A stretch of DNA of 64,000 nucleotides. It comes from PZPK01 sp041590075. GTDB taxonomy: Bacteria > Pseudomonadota > Gammaproteobacteria > Pseudomonadales > Oleiphilaceae. Below, one piece after another: positions 25,840-36,067 of the stretch (position 1 is its first letter; each line of letters starts with the position of its first letter). The translations under genes and the position numbers were made by a program. The stretch covers positions 1-64,000 of the forward strand of contig JBFHUL010000002.1 of NCBI GenBank assembly GCA_041590075.1. The letters run 5' to 3'. Below the pieces are notes generated by a model, which searched no databases, had not been told where the DNA came from, and saw only the letters and a program-made list of their open reading frames with translations.

Positions 25840-26856
25840 TTAACGCTGCCAGTATCTGGCAACATCCAACATTCGATTTGCAAACGCCCATTCGTTGTCG
25901 AACCAGGTGAGCACTTTGGCAAGCCGAGCGTTCACGACGCGCGTCTGACTGCCATCAATAATCCCGGAATGGGCATCATGATTAAAATCACTCGATGCGA
26001 GTGGTTCTTCGGTGTAAGCGAGCACGCCGTTGTAATCTGAACTACTCGCCCGTTGCATTACCCGATTCAGAGATGTCACATCCGCTGCTCGTTGCAGAGA
26101 AACGGTGAGGTCGATCGCCGAGACATTCACGGTAGGCACGCGCATTGCGACCGCTTCAAAGCGATTAGCCATATGTGGCAACAAGCGCTCAACCCCTCGG
26201 GCCAGCGCGGTATCTACCGGCACCATGTTTTGCATCGCGCTGCGAGTGCGGCGCAAATCGTGATGATGATAGGCATCGATCGTTGGTTGATCGTTCATCG
26301 CCGAATGAATGGTTGTGAGCGTACCGGCTTCGATACCAAATTCGTCGTCGATACTTTTGATCACGGGCACAATGGCATTCGTCGTACACGAGGCATTGGA
26401 AACAATACGATGTGCGGCCGACAAAGACTGATGATTAACCCCGTATACCACCGTAAGATCTACGTCGGCATCGGCGGGCTGTGAGAACAGCACCCGGTGC
26501 GCACCGGCACGTAAATGCGCTTCGGCGTCGGCGCGACGACCAAATACTCCGGTACATTCGAAGACCATATCCACATCGAGCTCCTTCCATGGCAGCCCAT
26601 TTATATTGTCGCGCTGCAACACACGAATCGTATCGCCCATCACACGCAGGGATTTACCATCAGGGTCGACCTGAACGTCTCCCGAAAATCGCCCATGTGT
26701 GGTGTCGTAACGGGTGAGATAGGCAATGGTATCGATGTCCGACAGCTCATTGATCGCCACCACTTCGAGCGCGTCACGGTAACCGTTTTCGTACAATGCA
26801 CGCAGTATGCACTGGCCGATCCGACCATACCCGTTGATGGCAATACGTTTGCTCAT
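25840..26856 (-). CDS. epd: Erythrose-4-phosphate dehydrogenase
   Basis: A 338-residue GAPDH-fold enzyme. Epd oxidises D-erythrose-4-phosphate to 4-phosphoerythronate, the first step of the deoxyxylulose-dependent pyridoxal-phosphate route. The Rossmann start INGYGRIGQCILRAL, the catalytic ASCTTN with the nucleophilic Cys (about residue 155) and WFDNEWAFANRM are seen. I choose Epd over GapA because of the position between tkt and pgk, the YDTTHGRFSGDV segment and the HHDLRRTRSAMQNMVP loop, all typical of Epd. It lies 13 bases after tkt. A GAPDH activity cannot be excluded, as Epd enzymes often retain some. Confidence 0.9.
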   Translation of the reverse strand: MSKRIAINGYGRIGQCILRALYENGYRDALEVVAINELSDIDTIAYLTRYDTTHGRFSGDVQVDPDGKSLRVMGDTIRVLQRDNINGLPWKELDVDMVFECTGVFGRRADAEAHLRAGAHRVLFSQPADADVDLTVVYGVNHQSLSAAHRIVSNASCTTNAIVPVIKSIDDEFGIEAGTLTTIHSAMNDQPTIDAYHHHDLRRTRSAMQNMVPVDTALARGVERLLPHMANRFEAVAMRVPTVNVSAIDLTVSLQRAADVTSLNRVMQRASSSDYNGVLAYTEEPLASSDFNHDAHSGIIDGSQTRVVNARLAKVLTWFDNEWAFANRMLDVARYWQR

Positions 26857-26869
26857 CGCGGCGTACTGA

Positions 26870-28870
26870 TCACTCTTCCAGCAGCTCTTGTGCTACCGTT
26901 AATACATTTTCGAGCGTAAACCCAAACTCCTCGAACAGTTGCCCTGCGGGAGCCGACTCACCAAAGGATTCCATTCCGATAATGCGGCCGTCCAGGCCCA
27001 CGTATTTGTACCAGAAATCAGCGATGCCAGCTTCGATGGCGATACGCGCCCCCACTTCTACCGGCAATACCTTCTGTCGGTACTCGGCGGGTTGGCGATC
27101 GAACACATCGGTTGAGGGCATGGAGACCACGCGAACTTTGCGACCCTGATCACGCAGATTAACCGCCGCCTGTTGCGCCAAACCAACTTCTGAACCGGTC
27201 GCGATCAGAATCAATTCCGGCTCACCGTCGCAATCACTGAGAATGTAAGCCCCTTTTGCCGCATCCGCGATTTGTTCAGCGCTACGCGCTTGATGCGGCA
27301 ACCCCTGACGCGAAAAGATCAGCGAGCTGGGCCCGTCAGTACGTTCGATCGCGGCTTTCCAGGCAATTGCCGATTCAACGGTGTCGCAGGGGCGCCATAC
27401 ATCCATATTTGGGGTGTGACGCAAGTTGGATAACTGTTCAACCGGCTGGTGGGTCGGGCCGTCTTCGCCGAGGCCGATCGAATCATGAGTAAAAACGTAT
27501 ATCGCACGCTGCTTCATTAAGGCAGACATACGCACGGCATTGCGTGCATACTCCATGAAAATCAGGAATGTTGCGCCATAAGGTACAAACCCGCCATGCA
27601 AGGCAATACCATTCATAATGGCGGCCATACCAAACTCACGCACGCCATAGTGCAGATAATTGCCACTTGCATCTTCATTGGTGATTGCCTGAGAACCGCT
27701 CCAGATCGTCAGGTTAGAGCCCGCGAGGTCGGCCGAACCACCCAGGAGTTCAGGTAGCAGCGGCCCGTAAGCGTTTAAGGTATTCTGTGACGCTTTACGG
27801 CTCGCTACGTCTTCGCCGCCCTCCTGACACGCTGCAATATAGGCATCTGCTTTAGCAAGGAAGTCTGCTGGTAATTCACCGCTCAGGCGGCGTTTGAGCT
27901 CTGCAGCTTTGGCGGGCTCTGCCTGTTCGTAGGCAGCAAGGGCGGCGTTCCAGTTCTGCTCGGCGCTGGCGCCTTTTTCATGAGCATTCCAACCGGCATA
28001 CACATCATCAGGTACTTCGAACGCCCCGTGTGTCCAACCCAGTTCTTTTCGGGTCGCTGCGATTTCCTCGTCGCCCAGAGGCGCACCGTGGCACTCCTCT
28101 TTGCCTGCTTTATTGGGAGAACCGAAACCGATCACCGTTTTACAGCAGATCAGCGTAGGTTGATTTGTATTGGCGCGGGCAGCTTCAATGGCCGCTTTGA
28201 TGGCATCGCTGTCGTGGCCATCTACGGCAGGGATCACCTGCCAACCGTAGGCTTCGAAGCGCTTGGGCGTATCATCGGTAAACCAGCCATCAACCTCGCC
28301 ATCAATCGATATGCCATTGTCGTCATAGAACACCACGAGCTTGCCCAGTCCCAGCGTACCGGCCAGTGAACATACCTCATGGGAAATTCCTTCCATCAGG
28401 CAGCCGTCACCGGTGAACGCGTAGGTATAGTGATCGATAATCTGATGCGCGCCGGTGTTGAACTGCGCAGCCAATGTTTTCTCGGCGATCGCCATCCCAA
28501 CCGCATTGGCAATACCCTGCCCGAGCGGACCGGTCGTCGTTTCAACGCCCGGCGTGTAACCGTATTCAGGATGGCCGGGGGTGCGCGAGTGAAGCTGACG
28601 AAAGTTTTTAAGATCATCAATGCCCAAATCGTAGCCACTCAGATGCAACAAGGAGTACACCAACATAGAGCCATGGCCATTAGACATCACGAACCGGTCG
28701 CGGTTGGGCCAATCAGGATTTTGGGGGTTATGGGAGAGGTAATCGTTCCACAGCACCTCGGCGATATCAGCCATGCCCATAGGGGCGCCGGGGTGACCGG
28801 ACTTGGCTTTTTGGACGGCATCCATACTCAATGCACGGATGGCGTTAGCGAGTTCTCGACGAGATGGCAT
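26870..28870 (-). CDS. tkt: Transketolase
   Basis: A 666-residue thiamine-diphosphate enzyme of the pentose phosphate pathway, moving two-carbon units between sugar phosphates. Seen are KAKSGHPGAPMGMADIAEVLW at the N-terminus, the TPP motif GDGCLMEGISHEVCSLAG with a downstream Asn for Mg2+, the central HDSIGLGEDGPTHQPVEQL and the C-terminal VGLDGRIIGMESFGESAP. Length is standard. It is the first gene of the minus-strand tkt-epd-pgk-fba set; the supply of erythrose-4-phosphate by transketolase fits the adjacent epd. The leader between 28871 and 29016 carries two short hairpins. Confidence 0.97.
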   Translation of the reverse strand: MPSRRELANAIRALSMDAVQKAKSGHPGAPMGMADIAEVLWNDYLSHNPQNPDWPNRDRFVMSNGHGSMLVYSLLHLSGYDLGIDDLKNFRQLHSRTPGHPEYGYTPGVETTTGPLGQGIANAVGMAIAEKTLAAQFNTGAHQIIDHYTYAFTGDGCLMEGISHEVCSLAGTLGLGKLVVFYDDNGISIDGEVDGWFTDDTPKRFEAYGWQVIPAVDGHDSDAIKAAIEAARANTNQPTLICCKTVIGFGSPNKAGKEECHGAPLGDEEIAATRKELGWTHGAFEVPDDVYAGWNAHEKGASAEQNWNAALAAYEQAEPAKAAELKRRLSGELPADFLAKADAYIAACQEGGEDVASRKASQNTLNAYGPLLPELLGGSADLAGSNLTIWSGSQAITNEDASGNYLHYGVREFGMAAIMNGIALHGGFVPYGATFLIFMEYARNAVRMSALMKQRAIYVFTHDSIGLGEDGPTHQPVEQLSNLRHTPNMDVWRPCDTVESAIAWKAAIERTDGPSSLIFSRQGLPHQARSAEQIADAAKGAYILSDCDGEPELILIATGSEVGLAQQAAVNLRDQGRKVRVVSMPSTDVFDRQPAEYRQKVLPVEVGARIAIEAGIADFWYKYVGLDGRIIGMESFGESAPAGQLFEEFGFTLENVLTVAQELLEE

Positions 28871-28942
28871 TCAGGTTTCTCCCAGGCAGGTCTGTAAAAA
28901 GCGCCGTATTTTCGCTTATATCCTGCCCGGTCGCAACCAAGA

Positions 28943-28961
28943 AGGGCTGTAGTACAGCCCT
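28943..28961. terminator. Hairpin between NAD-GDH and transketolase
   Basis: AGGGCTGTA-G-TACAGCCCT is a perfect 9-bp inverted repeat around one base (effectively a stem with a small loop). On the minus strand it lies 56 bases beyond the NAD-GDH stop and could end that transcript, although the following T-run is poor. A second small repeat TGGCGT-AG-ACGCCA is at 28975-28988. Confidence 0.45.
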
Positions 28962-29016
28962 AAATAACCCTCAGTGGCGTAGACGCCAGCAAAGCCTCTC
29001 ATGATGCACCGGATTT

Positions 29017-32000
29017 TTACCCGGGCACGGTATGCACAGTACTTTGTGCGAGATCCAAAAGTTCCCGCAGCGCAACCGCATACATAGCAAACTCGGCATC
29101 TTCTGTCGCTTTGAATTCGGTTAAAGTCTGGCGCCAGCGCTGAATTAGATCCGCATGCTGCTCCAACCACAGGTCGATGCGCTTATCAATGTCCTTCGGT
29201 GCATTCTGAAGATTGAGCAAACCCACAGTAATTGCACGCTGCTGCCAATCCAGGTCTTCACGAAAGGCTTCGCGAGCCAACGCCTGCCAATGTGTCAGCG
29301 GGGTCAAGGTATTGATTTGCTGACCAAACCAAGTCAAATCCAAACGCGACCCCAGTGCATAGTAAACCTTCGCTACCCTGTCGAGCGCTTCACCGGAACT
29401 TTCCTGCGCTTCAATAATACCCAGAGCAGCATAGAGGTGACTGGCGCCGGCGATCGTCGCCGCAATGGCCTCCGGTACACCCTCCGTCACCAGTCCATCG
29501 TACTTCTTCTGCCAGGCTTCTTTGGTCGCACCATCAAGATAGTCAGGTAAGGCCTTGCCAATCTGCGCGATACCCTTGGCAAATTTTTCCATGTTTCCGG
29601 CCACATTCAATTCAGACCGGCGATTGCGAATCAACCAACGACTGGCGCGACGCATCAGACTCATCAATTCCGCCATCATGCTCATTTGCAATTCGCTGGG
29701 CACTTTGTGATCGAGCGCCTCAATCGACTCCCACCAATATTCAAGCTGGAATACGTCGCGCGCGATAATGTAGGCCAAAGCGATCGCCGGCACTGTCGCC
29801 CCGGTCGATTGTCGCAAACGCTCCACGAAGGTAATGCCCATGTGGTTAACCATGTCGTTGGCCAGCTGAGTGGCGATAATTTCGGGGCGCAGCCGGTGTG
29901 AGTGCAACTCTTTCTTATACTTCTTCACAATCTGCGCCGGAAAGACCACTTCCACCTCATCAGCCAAACTGGGGTCTTCAGTGAGCTCAGGGATATCCAG
30001 AGTCTCTTTGAGATCGCCTTTCACATAGGAAATCAGCACCGATAACTCGGGACGTGTAAGGCCCTCACCGAGGGATTTACGCTCCGTAATCTGTTCATCA
30101 TCCGGGATAAATTCCAGCTTGCGATTAAGTTTTCCCGATTGCTCCATGGCATTAATGAGACGGCGATACTCTTCCATGCGCGACAGCGCATCCCGGTGGG
30201 CGATACTGATCGCCTGTGTTTGGCGATAATTGTTCTTGAGCACCAGATCTGCTACCGAGTCGGTCATATCGGCCAATAACTTGTTACGCTGTTTTTCGGT
30301 AATATCGCCATTGGTCAGCACTTCATTGAGCAGAATTTTGATATTCACCTCGTGGTCGGAACAATCAACGCCTGCCGCGTTGTCGATAAAGTCGGTATTC
30401 AACCGACCACCAGCCCGCCCGTATTCAATGCGTCCAAGTTGCGTCATGCCGAGGTTGCCGCCCTCGCCCACTACTTTCGCACGCAACTCCTTACCATCAA
30501 TGCGCAATACGTCGTTAGCCTTGTCACCGACATCAGCATGCGTTTCCGAGCTTGCTTTCACGTAGGTGCCAATCCCTCCGATCCATAGCAAATCGGCTTC
30601 TGCCTTGAGAATGTGATGGATCAATTGGTTCGGCGGCATTTTGTCTTCACTCACACCCAACCAACGCTTAACTTCAGGCGTTAGGGTCACCGACTTCGCC
30701 GAGCGTTCGAAGATCCCACCTCCTTTTGACATTAATTTCTGGTTGTAATCGGTCCAGCTGGAACGCGGTAATTCGAACAAGCGCTTACGCTCTGCGAAGC
30801 TCTTGGCGGGATCTGGATCCGGGTCGAGAAAAATATGCATGTGATTAAAGGCTGCCACCAACTTGGTGTGAGGCGACAACAACATGCCGTTGCCAAAAAC
30901 GTCACCGGCCATATCGCCGATGCCAATGGCCGTAAAGGGCTCGCTCTGTATATCAACACCCATTTCGCGAAAATGCCGCTGCACCGACACCCACGCACCT
31001 CGCGCGGTGATACCCATCTTTTTGTGATCGTAACCCTGACTGCCTCCCGAGGCGAAGGCATCCCCCAGCCAGTGCCCTTTCTTGAGAGAAATTTCGTTAG
31101 CGATATCCGAGAATGTCGCGGTGCCTTTGTCAGCGGCGACCACCAGGTAATAGTCATCTTCGTCATGACGCACCACCTGCTTGGGCGGCACTACCTTACC
31201 TTCGAGAAGATTATCGGTTACATCCAGCAAGCCGGTAATAAAGGTTTTGTAGCACGCAATCCCCTCTTTGATGAACGCATCGCGATCATTGGCGGGCGCC
31301 ATTTTTGATACAAAACCGCCTTTGGCGCCAACCGGCACTATCACAGCGTTCTTCACCTGCTGCGCCTTCACCAGCCCCAGCACTTCGGTGCGATAGTCCT
31401 CAAACCGGTCCGACCAACGCAAGCCTCCGCGGGCCACTTTGCCGCCGCGCAGGTGTACACCTTCCACACGAGGCGAGTACACGAAAATTTCGAACATGGG
31501 CACCGGCAGCGGCACGTTGGGTATGGTGCGCGGCAATAACTTAAAGGAGATATAGTTTTTCTCCTGTCCGCTATCATCCAGTTGATAAAAATTGGTCCGC
31601 ACCGTTGCCTTGATCAGGTCCAGATACAAGCGAAGAATCTTATCCTCTGTAAGATTCTGAACATTATCCAAGGCTTGATTGAACGCCTGCTCTTGCGCTT
31701 CCAGCAGTTTGTCGGATTTACTCTTGGACTTGTTCAGCGCGGGATCGAAACGCGTCGCAAACATCTCAACAAGCTGCAGCGCAATGTCGACGTGGTTCAC
31801 GATGGTATTTGAAATAAACTCCTGCGAATTGCTAACACGAATCTGCCGCATATATCGCGAGTAAGCCCGCAGCACTGCAATTTCCCGCCAACTCATATAG
31901 GCCGCGACGAGCAAACGGTTAAAGGAATCGTTCTCGGCATCCCCTTCCCAGACTTTGCGGAACAGGGTTTCGAAACTGACCCGCATCTTTTGAATATCGA

Positions 32001-33879
32001 TGGGTAGCTGACTGTCGGTACTGAGCATAAAATCATGCAACCAGACCGTGCGATTATGACGATCGATGGTTTCGTAGGGGTGTTCACCGATCACCCGAAA
32101 CCCCATATTCTCGAAGATAGGCATCACATCCGACAAGGGCACCGGATGCTCGGCATGGAACAGTTTGAAGTGAAAGACGCGATCATCCTCATCGATAGCG
32201 CGATAAAAGCTCATACTCAGGGGCCGCCCCTCACTAACTTCTTCGATATGGGCAATATCAATCGCAGCACGGCGAGGTGAAAATTCTTCCCGATAGCTCG
32301 ATGAAAAAGCGTTGCGATACCGATTAATGTAATGGTTGGCCTGCTCTTCGCCGTAGGTTTCAAACAGCGACGTTTCTAGGTCATCCTGCCAGCTTTGCGC
32401 CACGGCGATGATTTTTTCTTCCAGCTCCTTCACATTGAGCACCCGGTCTTCCACCGGATCAATTTTGATATTGAATTGCGTGCGCGCCAGTACAGACTCG
32501 GAAATAAACGTATTGAAATCAATGTCCTGACCATTCAGATCAGTCATCAGAATATTCTGAATCTTGAGTCGCAGGTCGGTGTTGTAGATGTCTCGCGGAA
32601 CGTAAACCAGGCAGGTGACGAACCTGCCAAACGCATCTTCACGCATAAATAAACGAATCTGCCGCCGCTCCTGAATAAAAAGCGTACCCATGACCACATC
32701 AAACAATTCATCGGCATCAATCTGAAACAGCTCATCCCGCGGATACACTGCCAGCAATTGCTCCAGTTCCTTGCCACTGTAATCTTTCGGATCGAGACCA
32801 GATTTGCGCAGTACCTTTTTTATTTTCTTTCTCAGCACGGGAATATCGTGGGGACTTTCGTTGAAAACGCGCGAGGTGAACAAGCCCAGAAAGCGACGTT
32901 CACCAATCACGTTACCTTTGCTATCAAAGCGCTTCACGGTGATATAGTCGGGGTACGCTGGGCGGTGCACGCGCGATCGATTGGATGATTTCGCAAAAGT
33001 AAGCAGATCTTTACTCAATACATGCTCGCGGGCGCGCTCACCAATGCCATCAAGATCAATCTCCTGACGGTGCTCATAGTGTAATTTCAGAATACCCAGT
33101 TCGCTGCCGGCCACCTGCACCAACCGACGTTTCTTACCATTCTTTTCAAGTGTGTACTCAACATAGCCAAGAAACGTAAAGTGGTCGGCTGCAATCCAGT
33201 GCATCAATGCCGCCATTTCCTCACAGTCGGCATCACTCAAGACCGGGTGATTGCCCGCTTTGAGTTCGTCCTCGATGTCGTTCGCATGCTGCAACATCGC
33301 GGGAAAATCAAGCACCGCCGTTTCTACGTCCTGGAGCACCGACTCAATACTCTCCTTTAACGAGGCGATAGCGTTGGCATCGCTATGACGATCCACCTCT
33401 ACAAACAGTATGGCTTCACCCTTGGCTTTTTCCTTGCGTGATTTGCGATCGAGCAGTTTGGTGATCGCGCCCTGAGCATCCCGCTCGCAATACAAAATAG
33501 AGTGCTGAATACCGTGTATCTTTATTTCGCGATGGGCTAACTCCATGCGCACGGAATCAATAATAAACGGCATGTTTTTGTGCATCACTGCCAGCACCGT
33601 ATGGCTCGACTGCCAGCCGTGTTCCTCGAGATTCGGGTTGAACACCCGGATCTTCGCGCTGCGGCCTTCAAATTTCTGCACAAACTTCCAAAACGAGGTG
33701 ATGGAGCCCAGTACATCGACTAACCGCCTGCCTCGGTACTCATCAATGAACACGCCCACGAACAACTGCTCAACAAACTCGGCTACCTGCTGCGCTTCTT
33801 TTTTATTGAGATTCTCGATAATCGCTTGGTTAATCTGCTCCAGAAAAGTTTTCTTGTTACTGGTATCGACTAATTTCAT
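29017..33879 (-). CDS. gdhB: NAD-specific glutamate dehydrogenase, large (GDH-180) type
   Basis: A 1620-residue enzyme converting glutamate to 2-oxoglutarate and ammonia with NAD+. It belongs to the ~180 kDa class found in Streptomyces, Pseudomonas and relatives. N-terminal ACT-like regulatory segments fill the first ~700 residues. The catalytic core is at about 780-1230, with GGKVARGGLRWSDRFEDYRT, VGAKGGFV (Lys), DMAGDVFGNGMLLS (nucleotide binding) and GEGGNLGMTQLGR. A C-terminal helical extension follows. The gene stands alone on the minus strand. The role is catabolic glutamate use, and allosteric control is typical of the family. Length and motifs leave little doubt; the symbol follows Pseudomonas usage. 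Confidence 0.95.
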   Translation of the reverse strand: MKLVDTSNKKTFLEQINQAIIENLNKKEAQQVAEFVEQLFVGVFIDEYRGRRLVDVLGSITSFWKFVQKFEGRSAKIRVFNPNLEEHGWQSSHTVLAVMHKNMPFIIDSVRMELAHREIKIHGIQHSILYCERDAQGAITKLLDRKSRKEKAKGEAILFVEVDRHSDANAIASLKESIESVLQDVETAVLDFPAMLQHANDIEDELKAGNHPVLSDADCEEMAALMHWIAADHFTFLGYVEYTLEKNGKKRRLVQVAGSELGILKLHYEHRQEIDLDGIGERAREHVLSKDLLTFAKSSNRSRVHRPAYPDYITVKRFDSKGNVIGERRFLGLFTSRVFNESPHDIPVLRKKIKKVLRKSGLDPKDYSGKELEQLLAVYPRDELFQIDADELFDVVMGTLFIQERRQIRLFMREDAFGRFVTCLVYVPRDIYNTDLRLKIQNILMTDLNGQDIDFNTFISESVLARTQFNIKIDPVEDRVLNVKELEEKIIAVAQSWQDDLETSLFETYGEEQANHYINRYRNAFSSSYREEFSPRRAAIDIAHIEEVSEGRPLSMSFYRAIDEDDRVFHFKLFHAEHPVPLSDVMPIFENMGFRVIGEHPYETIDRHNRTVWLHDFMLSTDSQLPIDIQKMRVSFETLFRKVWEGDAENDSFNRLLVAAYMSWREIAVLRAYSRYMRQIRVSNSQEFISNTIVNHVDIALQLVEMFATRFDPALNKSKSKSDKLLEAQEQAFNQALDNVQNLTEDKILRLYLDLIKATVRTNFYQLDDSGQEKNYISFKLLPRTIPNVPLPVPMFEIFVYSPRVEGVHLRGGKVARGGLRWSDRFEDYRTEVLGLVKAQQVKNAVIVPVGAKGGFVSKMAPANDRDAFIKEGIACYKTFITGLLDVTDNLLEGKVVPPKQVVRHDEDDYYLVVAADKGTATFSDIANEISLKKGHWLGDAFASGGSQGYDHKKMGITARGAWVSVQRHFREMGVDIQSEPFTAIGIGDMAGDVFGNGMLLSPHTKLVAAFNHMHIFLDPDPDPAKSFAERKRLFELPRSSWTDYNQKLMSKGGGIFERSAKSVTLTPEVKRWLGVSEDKMPPNQLIHHILKAEADLLWIGGIGTYVKASSETHADVGDKANDVLRIDGKELRAKVVGEGGNLGMTQLGRIEYGRAGGRLNTDFIDNAAGVDCSDHEVNIKILLNEVLTNGDITEKQRNKLLADMTDSVADLVLKNNYRQTQAISIAHRDALSRMEEYRRLINAMEQSGKLNRKLEFIPDDEQITERKSLGEGLTRPELSVLISYVKGDLKETLDIPELTEDPSLADEVEVVFPAQIVKKYKKELHSHRLRPEIIATQLANDMVNHMGITFVERLRQSTGATVPAIALAYIIARDVFQLEYWWESIEALDHKVPSELQMSMMAELMSLMRRASRWLIRNRRSELNVAGNMEKFAKGIAQIGKALPDYLDGATKEAWQKKYDGLVTEGVPEAIAATIAGASHLYAALGIIEAQESSGEALDRVAKVYYALGSRLDLTWFGQQINTLTPLTHWQALAREAFREDLDWQQRAITVGLLNLQNAPKDIDKRIDLWLEQHADLIQRWRQTLTEFKATEDAEFAMYAVALRELLDLAQSTVHTVPG

Positions 33880-34129
33880 GCACAGCTCTCTCTTTTATTT
33901 TGAGGTGGGAAACAATGAACGCGCAGTGCGGAAAGACGCGCTACCGTATCTTGAAAAATGCGCCTGTCACCCAATGTAATGTTCTGGATTGACCCCGGCC
34001 AAAGGGGCGAAAACTCAATTAAGAATAGTTCATAGATGAGAAATTGCTTATTCAGAATCAATCCATTAACTTGATTGGCCGCCTGAAACCGGGCGTTGTT
34101 TAAAGACTTTAAAAGGTGGAAATTTCGAT
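33880..34129. promoter_or_regulatory. Divergent region between NAD-GDH and moxR
   Basis: A 250-bp AT-rich gap must hold promoters for both genes. A perfect 7-1-7 inverted repeat TTTAAAG-A-CTTTAAA (34099-34113) abuts the AAGGTGG ribosome site of the moxR gene, and a 6-bp repeat AATCAA/TTGATT lies around 34060. The sequence does not show whether either is a real operator. I see no gene here. Confidence 0.3.
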
Positions 34130-35095
34130 ATGAGTTCAAGAGCCGCATTCACCTCCCTCAAAGCCGCACTCAGTGAATGTATTATTGGTCAACAACACTT
34201 GGTTGAACGATTGTTGATCACTCTGCTTGCCGATGGCCACCTTTTAGTCGAGGGTGCTCCAGGGCTCGCGAAAACCAAAGCCATCAAAGAACTTTCCGAG
34301 CGCATCCAAGGCAGCTTTCAGCGCATCCAGTTCACGCCGGACCTGCTCCCGTCAGACGTGACCGGCACCGAAATTTACCGCGTGGAAGACGGCCAGTTTC
34401 AATTTCAGAAAGGCCCTATTTTTCACAATCTGGTGCTGGCAGATGAAATCAACCGGGCGCCAGCTAAAGTGCAATCCGCACTCCTTGAAGCCATGGCCGA
34501 ACGCCAGGTCAGCGTGGGCAAAGCCACCTATCCGCTCGACAAACTCTTTCTGGTCATGGCCACGCAAAACCCGATCGAACAGGAAGGCACCTATCCACTG
34601 CCTGAAGCACAGCTGGACCGCTTTGTGATGCACATTCGCATTCAGTACCCCGATGTTGATGCGGAGCGGCAGATTCTCCGCCTGGCGCGTCAGGAACAGG
34701 CTGAAGACAAGGCGCCGCCCACCACCCCTCTCGAAATCCCGCAGCACGCCGTTTTTGAGGCGCGAGAAGAAGTACGCCGCCTGCATATGAGCGACGCGGT
34801 AGAAGAATATATCGTGCAACTAACGATGGCGACGCGCGAACCCGGCGCCTACGGTGACGATCTTGTACGCTGGATTGATTTTGGCTGTAGCCCGCGCGGC
34901 ACCATAGCACTGGATCGTTGCGCTCGCGCCCATGCCTGGCTGCATGACAAGGATTTTGTAAGTCCCGACGATGTGCGCGCCGTGCTGCACGATACCTTCC
35001 GCCACCGCATTCTGGTCAGTTTCGAAGCTGAAGCAGAAGGCATCAATGCCGACCGCGTGATCAACGAACTCATTCATCGCGTCCCTGTCGCATAG
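34130..35095 (+). CDS. MoxR-family AAA+ ATPase
   Basis: A 321-residue MoxR-type AAA+ chaperone. Walker A is GAPGLAKT (about residues 43-50), Walker B with VLADEINRAPAKVQSALLEAM (about 102-122) also carries the MoxR helix-2 insert, sensor 1 is ATQNPIEQEGTYPLPEAQLDRF, and the lid ends near ALDRCARAHAW. MoxR ATPases assist maturation of complexes, usually together with von Willebrand factor A (VWA) proteins. It is the first of six tightly packed genes ending at 41232 (moxR, DUF58, DUF4381, two VWA proteins, BatD), i.e. a Bat/aerotolerance-type operon. The start ATG follows AAAAGGTGG. Confidence 0.95.
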   Translation: MSSRAAFTSLKAALSECIIGQQHLVERLLITLLADGHLLVEGAPGLAKTKAIKELSERIQGSFQRIQFTPDLLPSDVTGTEIYRVEDGQFQFQKGPIFHNLVLADEINRAPAKVQSALLEAMAERQVSVGKATYPLDKLFLVMATQNPIEQEGTYPLPEAQLDRFVMHIRIQYPDVDAERQILRLARQEQAEDKAPPTTPLEIPQHAVFEAREEVRRLHMSDAVEEYIVQLTMATREPGAYGDDLVRWIDFGCSPRGTIALDRCARAHAWLHDKDFVSPDDVRAVLHDTFRHRILVSFEAEAEGINADRVINELIHRVPVA

Positions 35096-35105
35096 GCGAT
35101 CTGCA

Positions 35106-36065
35106 ATGGCAGGCCCCGACCGCATACTTCACAGCACGGCCCTCCCCACAGAAGGCGCATACTGTGCCCTCAACGATCTTATGGCCCTTCGCTGGCAGGC
35201 AGCCAGTTTAAGCCTGCCCAAGGCACGACGCGCCATGCGACCACAAAGCGGCGCGCACAGGTCACGCTTTCGTGGTCGCGGCATGGAGTTCGCGGAAGTA
35301 CGGGTTTACCAGCCCGGCGATGATATACGCAGTATCGATTGGCGGGTGACCGCGCGCCGCCAGACGCCCCACACCAAACTCTTTAATGAAGAGCGGGAGC
35401 GCCCGGTAATGATTTTATGCGACCAGAGCCAGAGTCAGTTTTTCGGCAGCCGATGCGCGTTTAAGTCGGTGCGTGCAGCACAAGCTGCCGCGTTGTTTGC
35501 GTGGACAGCACTGGCACACAACGACCGCGTAGGAGGCATTGTCTTCTCCGATCAGGGCCATCGTGAAACGCGGCCCGCTCGCAGTCGCAAAAACCTGCTG
35601 CGCTTTTTGCAGGATGTTGTGGACTTCAATCAGTCACTTACCGCCCATACGCCTTCAAGCACCAACGCTTTCTCGCTGGATGCCGCGCTTGCCGAAACCC
35701 AGCGTTTGGTAAAACCCGGCACCCTGATTGTGCTCATCAGTGACTTTTTCCAGCTTACACCACAAAGCGAAGCCTTGATTGCCAAGCTGTCGCGCCATAA
35801 CGAATTGCTGTTGATACACACACACGATGTTTTGGAACGGGAACTGCCACCGGCTGGCCGCTATCCGATCAGCAAAGGGGAGACAACAATTATGCTGGAT
35901 ACGCGCAACAAACAGGCCATTTTGCGCTATCGCGATTGGGCCGAAGAACGCGAACAACAGATCGCCGACATGGCCAATAAATATCGCTGCCCGCGCGTAA
36001 TGGTAGGCACCCATGACACACCCGCGCTGGCGCTGCAATCATTGCTGGTTTCGGTAGGTCGCTGA
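35106..36065 (+). CDS. DUF58 domain protein
   Basis: A 319-residue cytoplasmic protein of the DUF58 family, the constant companion of MoxR ATPases. The signature is RGRGMEFAEVRVYQPGDDIRSIDWRVTARR split around residues 58-87, followed by VWA-like LCDQSQSQFFGS (a possible metal-site DxSxS) and TLIVLISDFFQL. It lies 10 bases after moxR and 2 bases before the DUF4381 gene, so it is translated from the same message. These proteins are believed to scaffold MoxR targets at the envelope; the biochemical activity is unknown. Confidence 0.93.
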   Translation: MAGPDRILHSTALPTEGAYCALNDLMALRWQAASLSLPKARRAMRPQSGAHRSRFRGRGMEFAEVRVYQPGDDIRSIDWRVTARRQTPHTKLFNEERERPVMILCDQSQSQFFGSRCAFKSVRAAQAAALFAWTALAHNDRVGGIVFSDQGHRETRPARSRKNLLRFLQDVVDFNQSLTAHTPSSTNAFSLDAALAETQRLVKPGTLIVLISDFFQLTPQSEALIAKLSRHNELLLIHTHDVLERELPPAGRYPISKGETTIMLDTRNKQAILRYRDWAEEREQQIADMANKYRCPRVMVGTHDTPALALQSLLVSVGR

Positions 36066-36067
36066 GT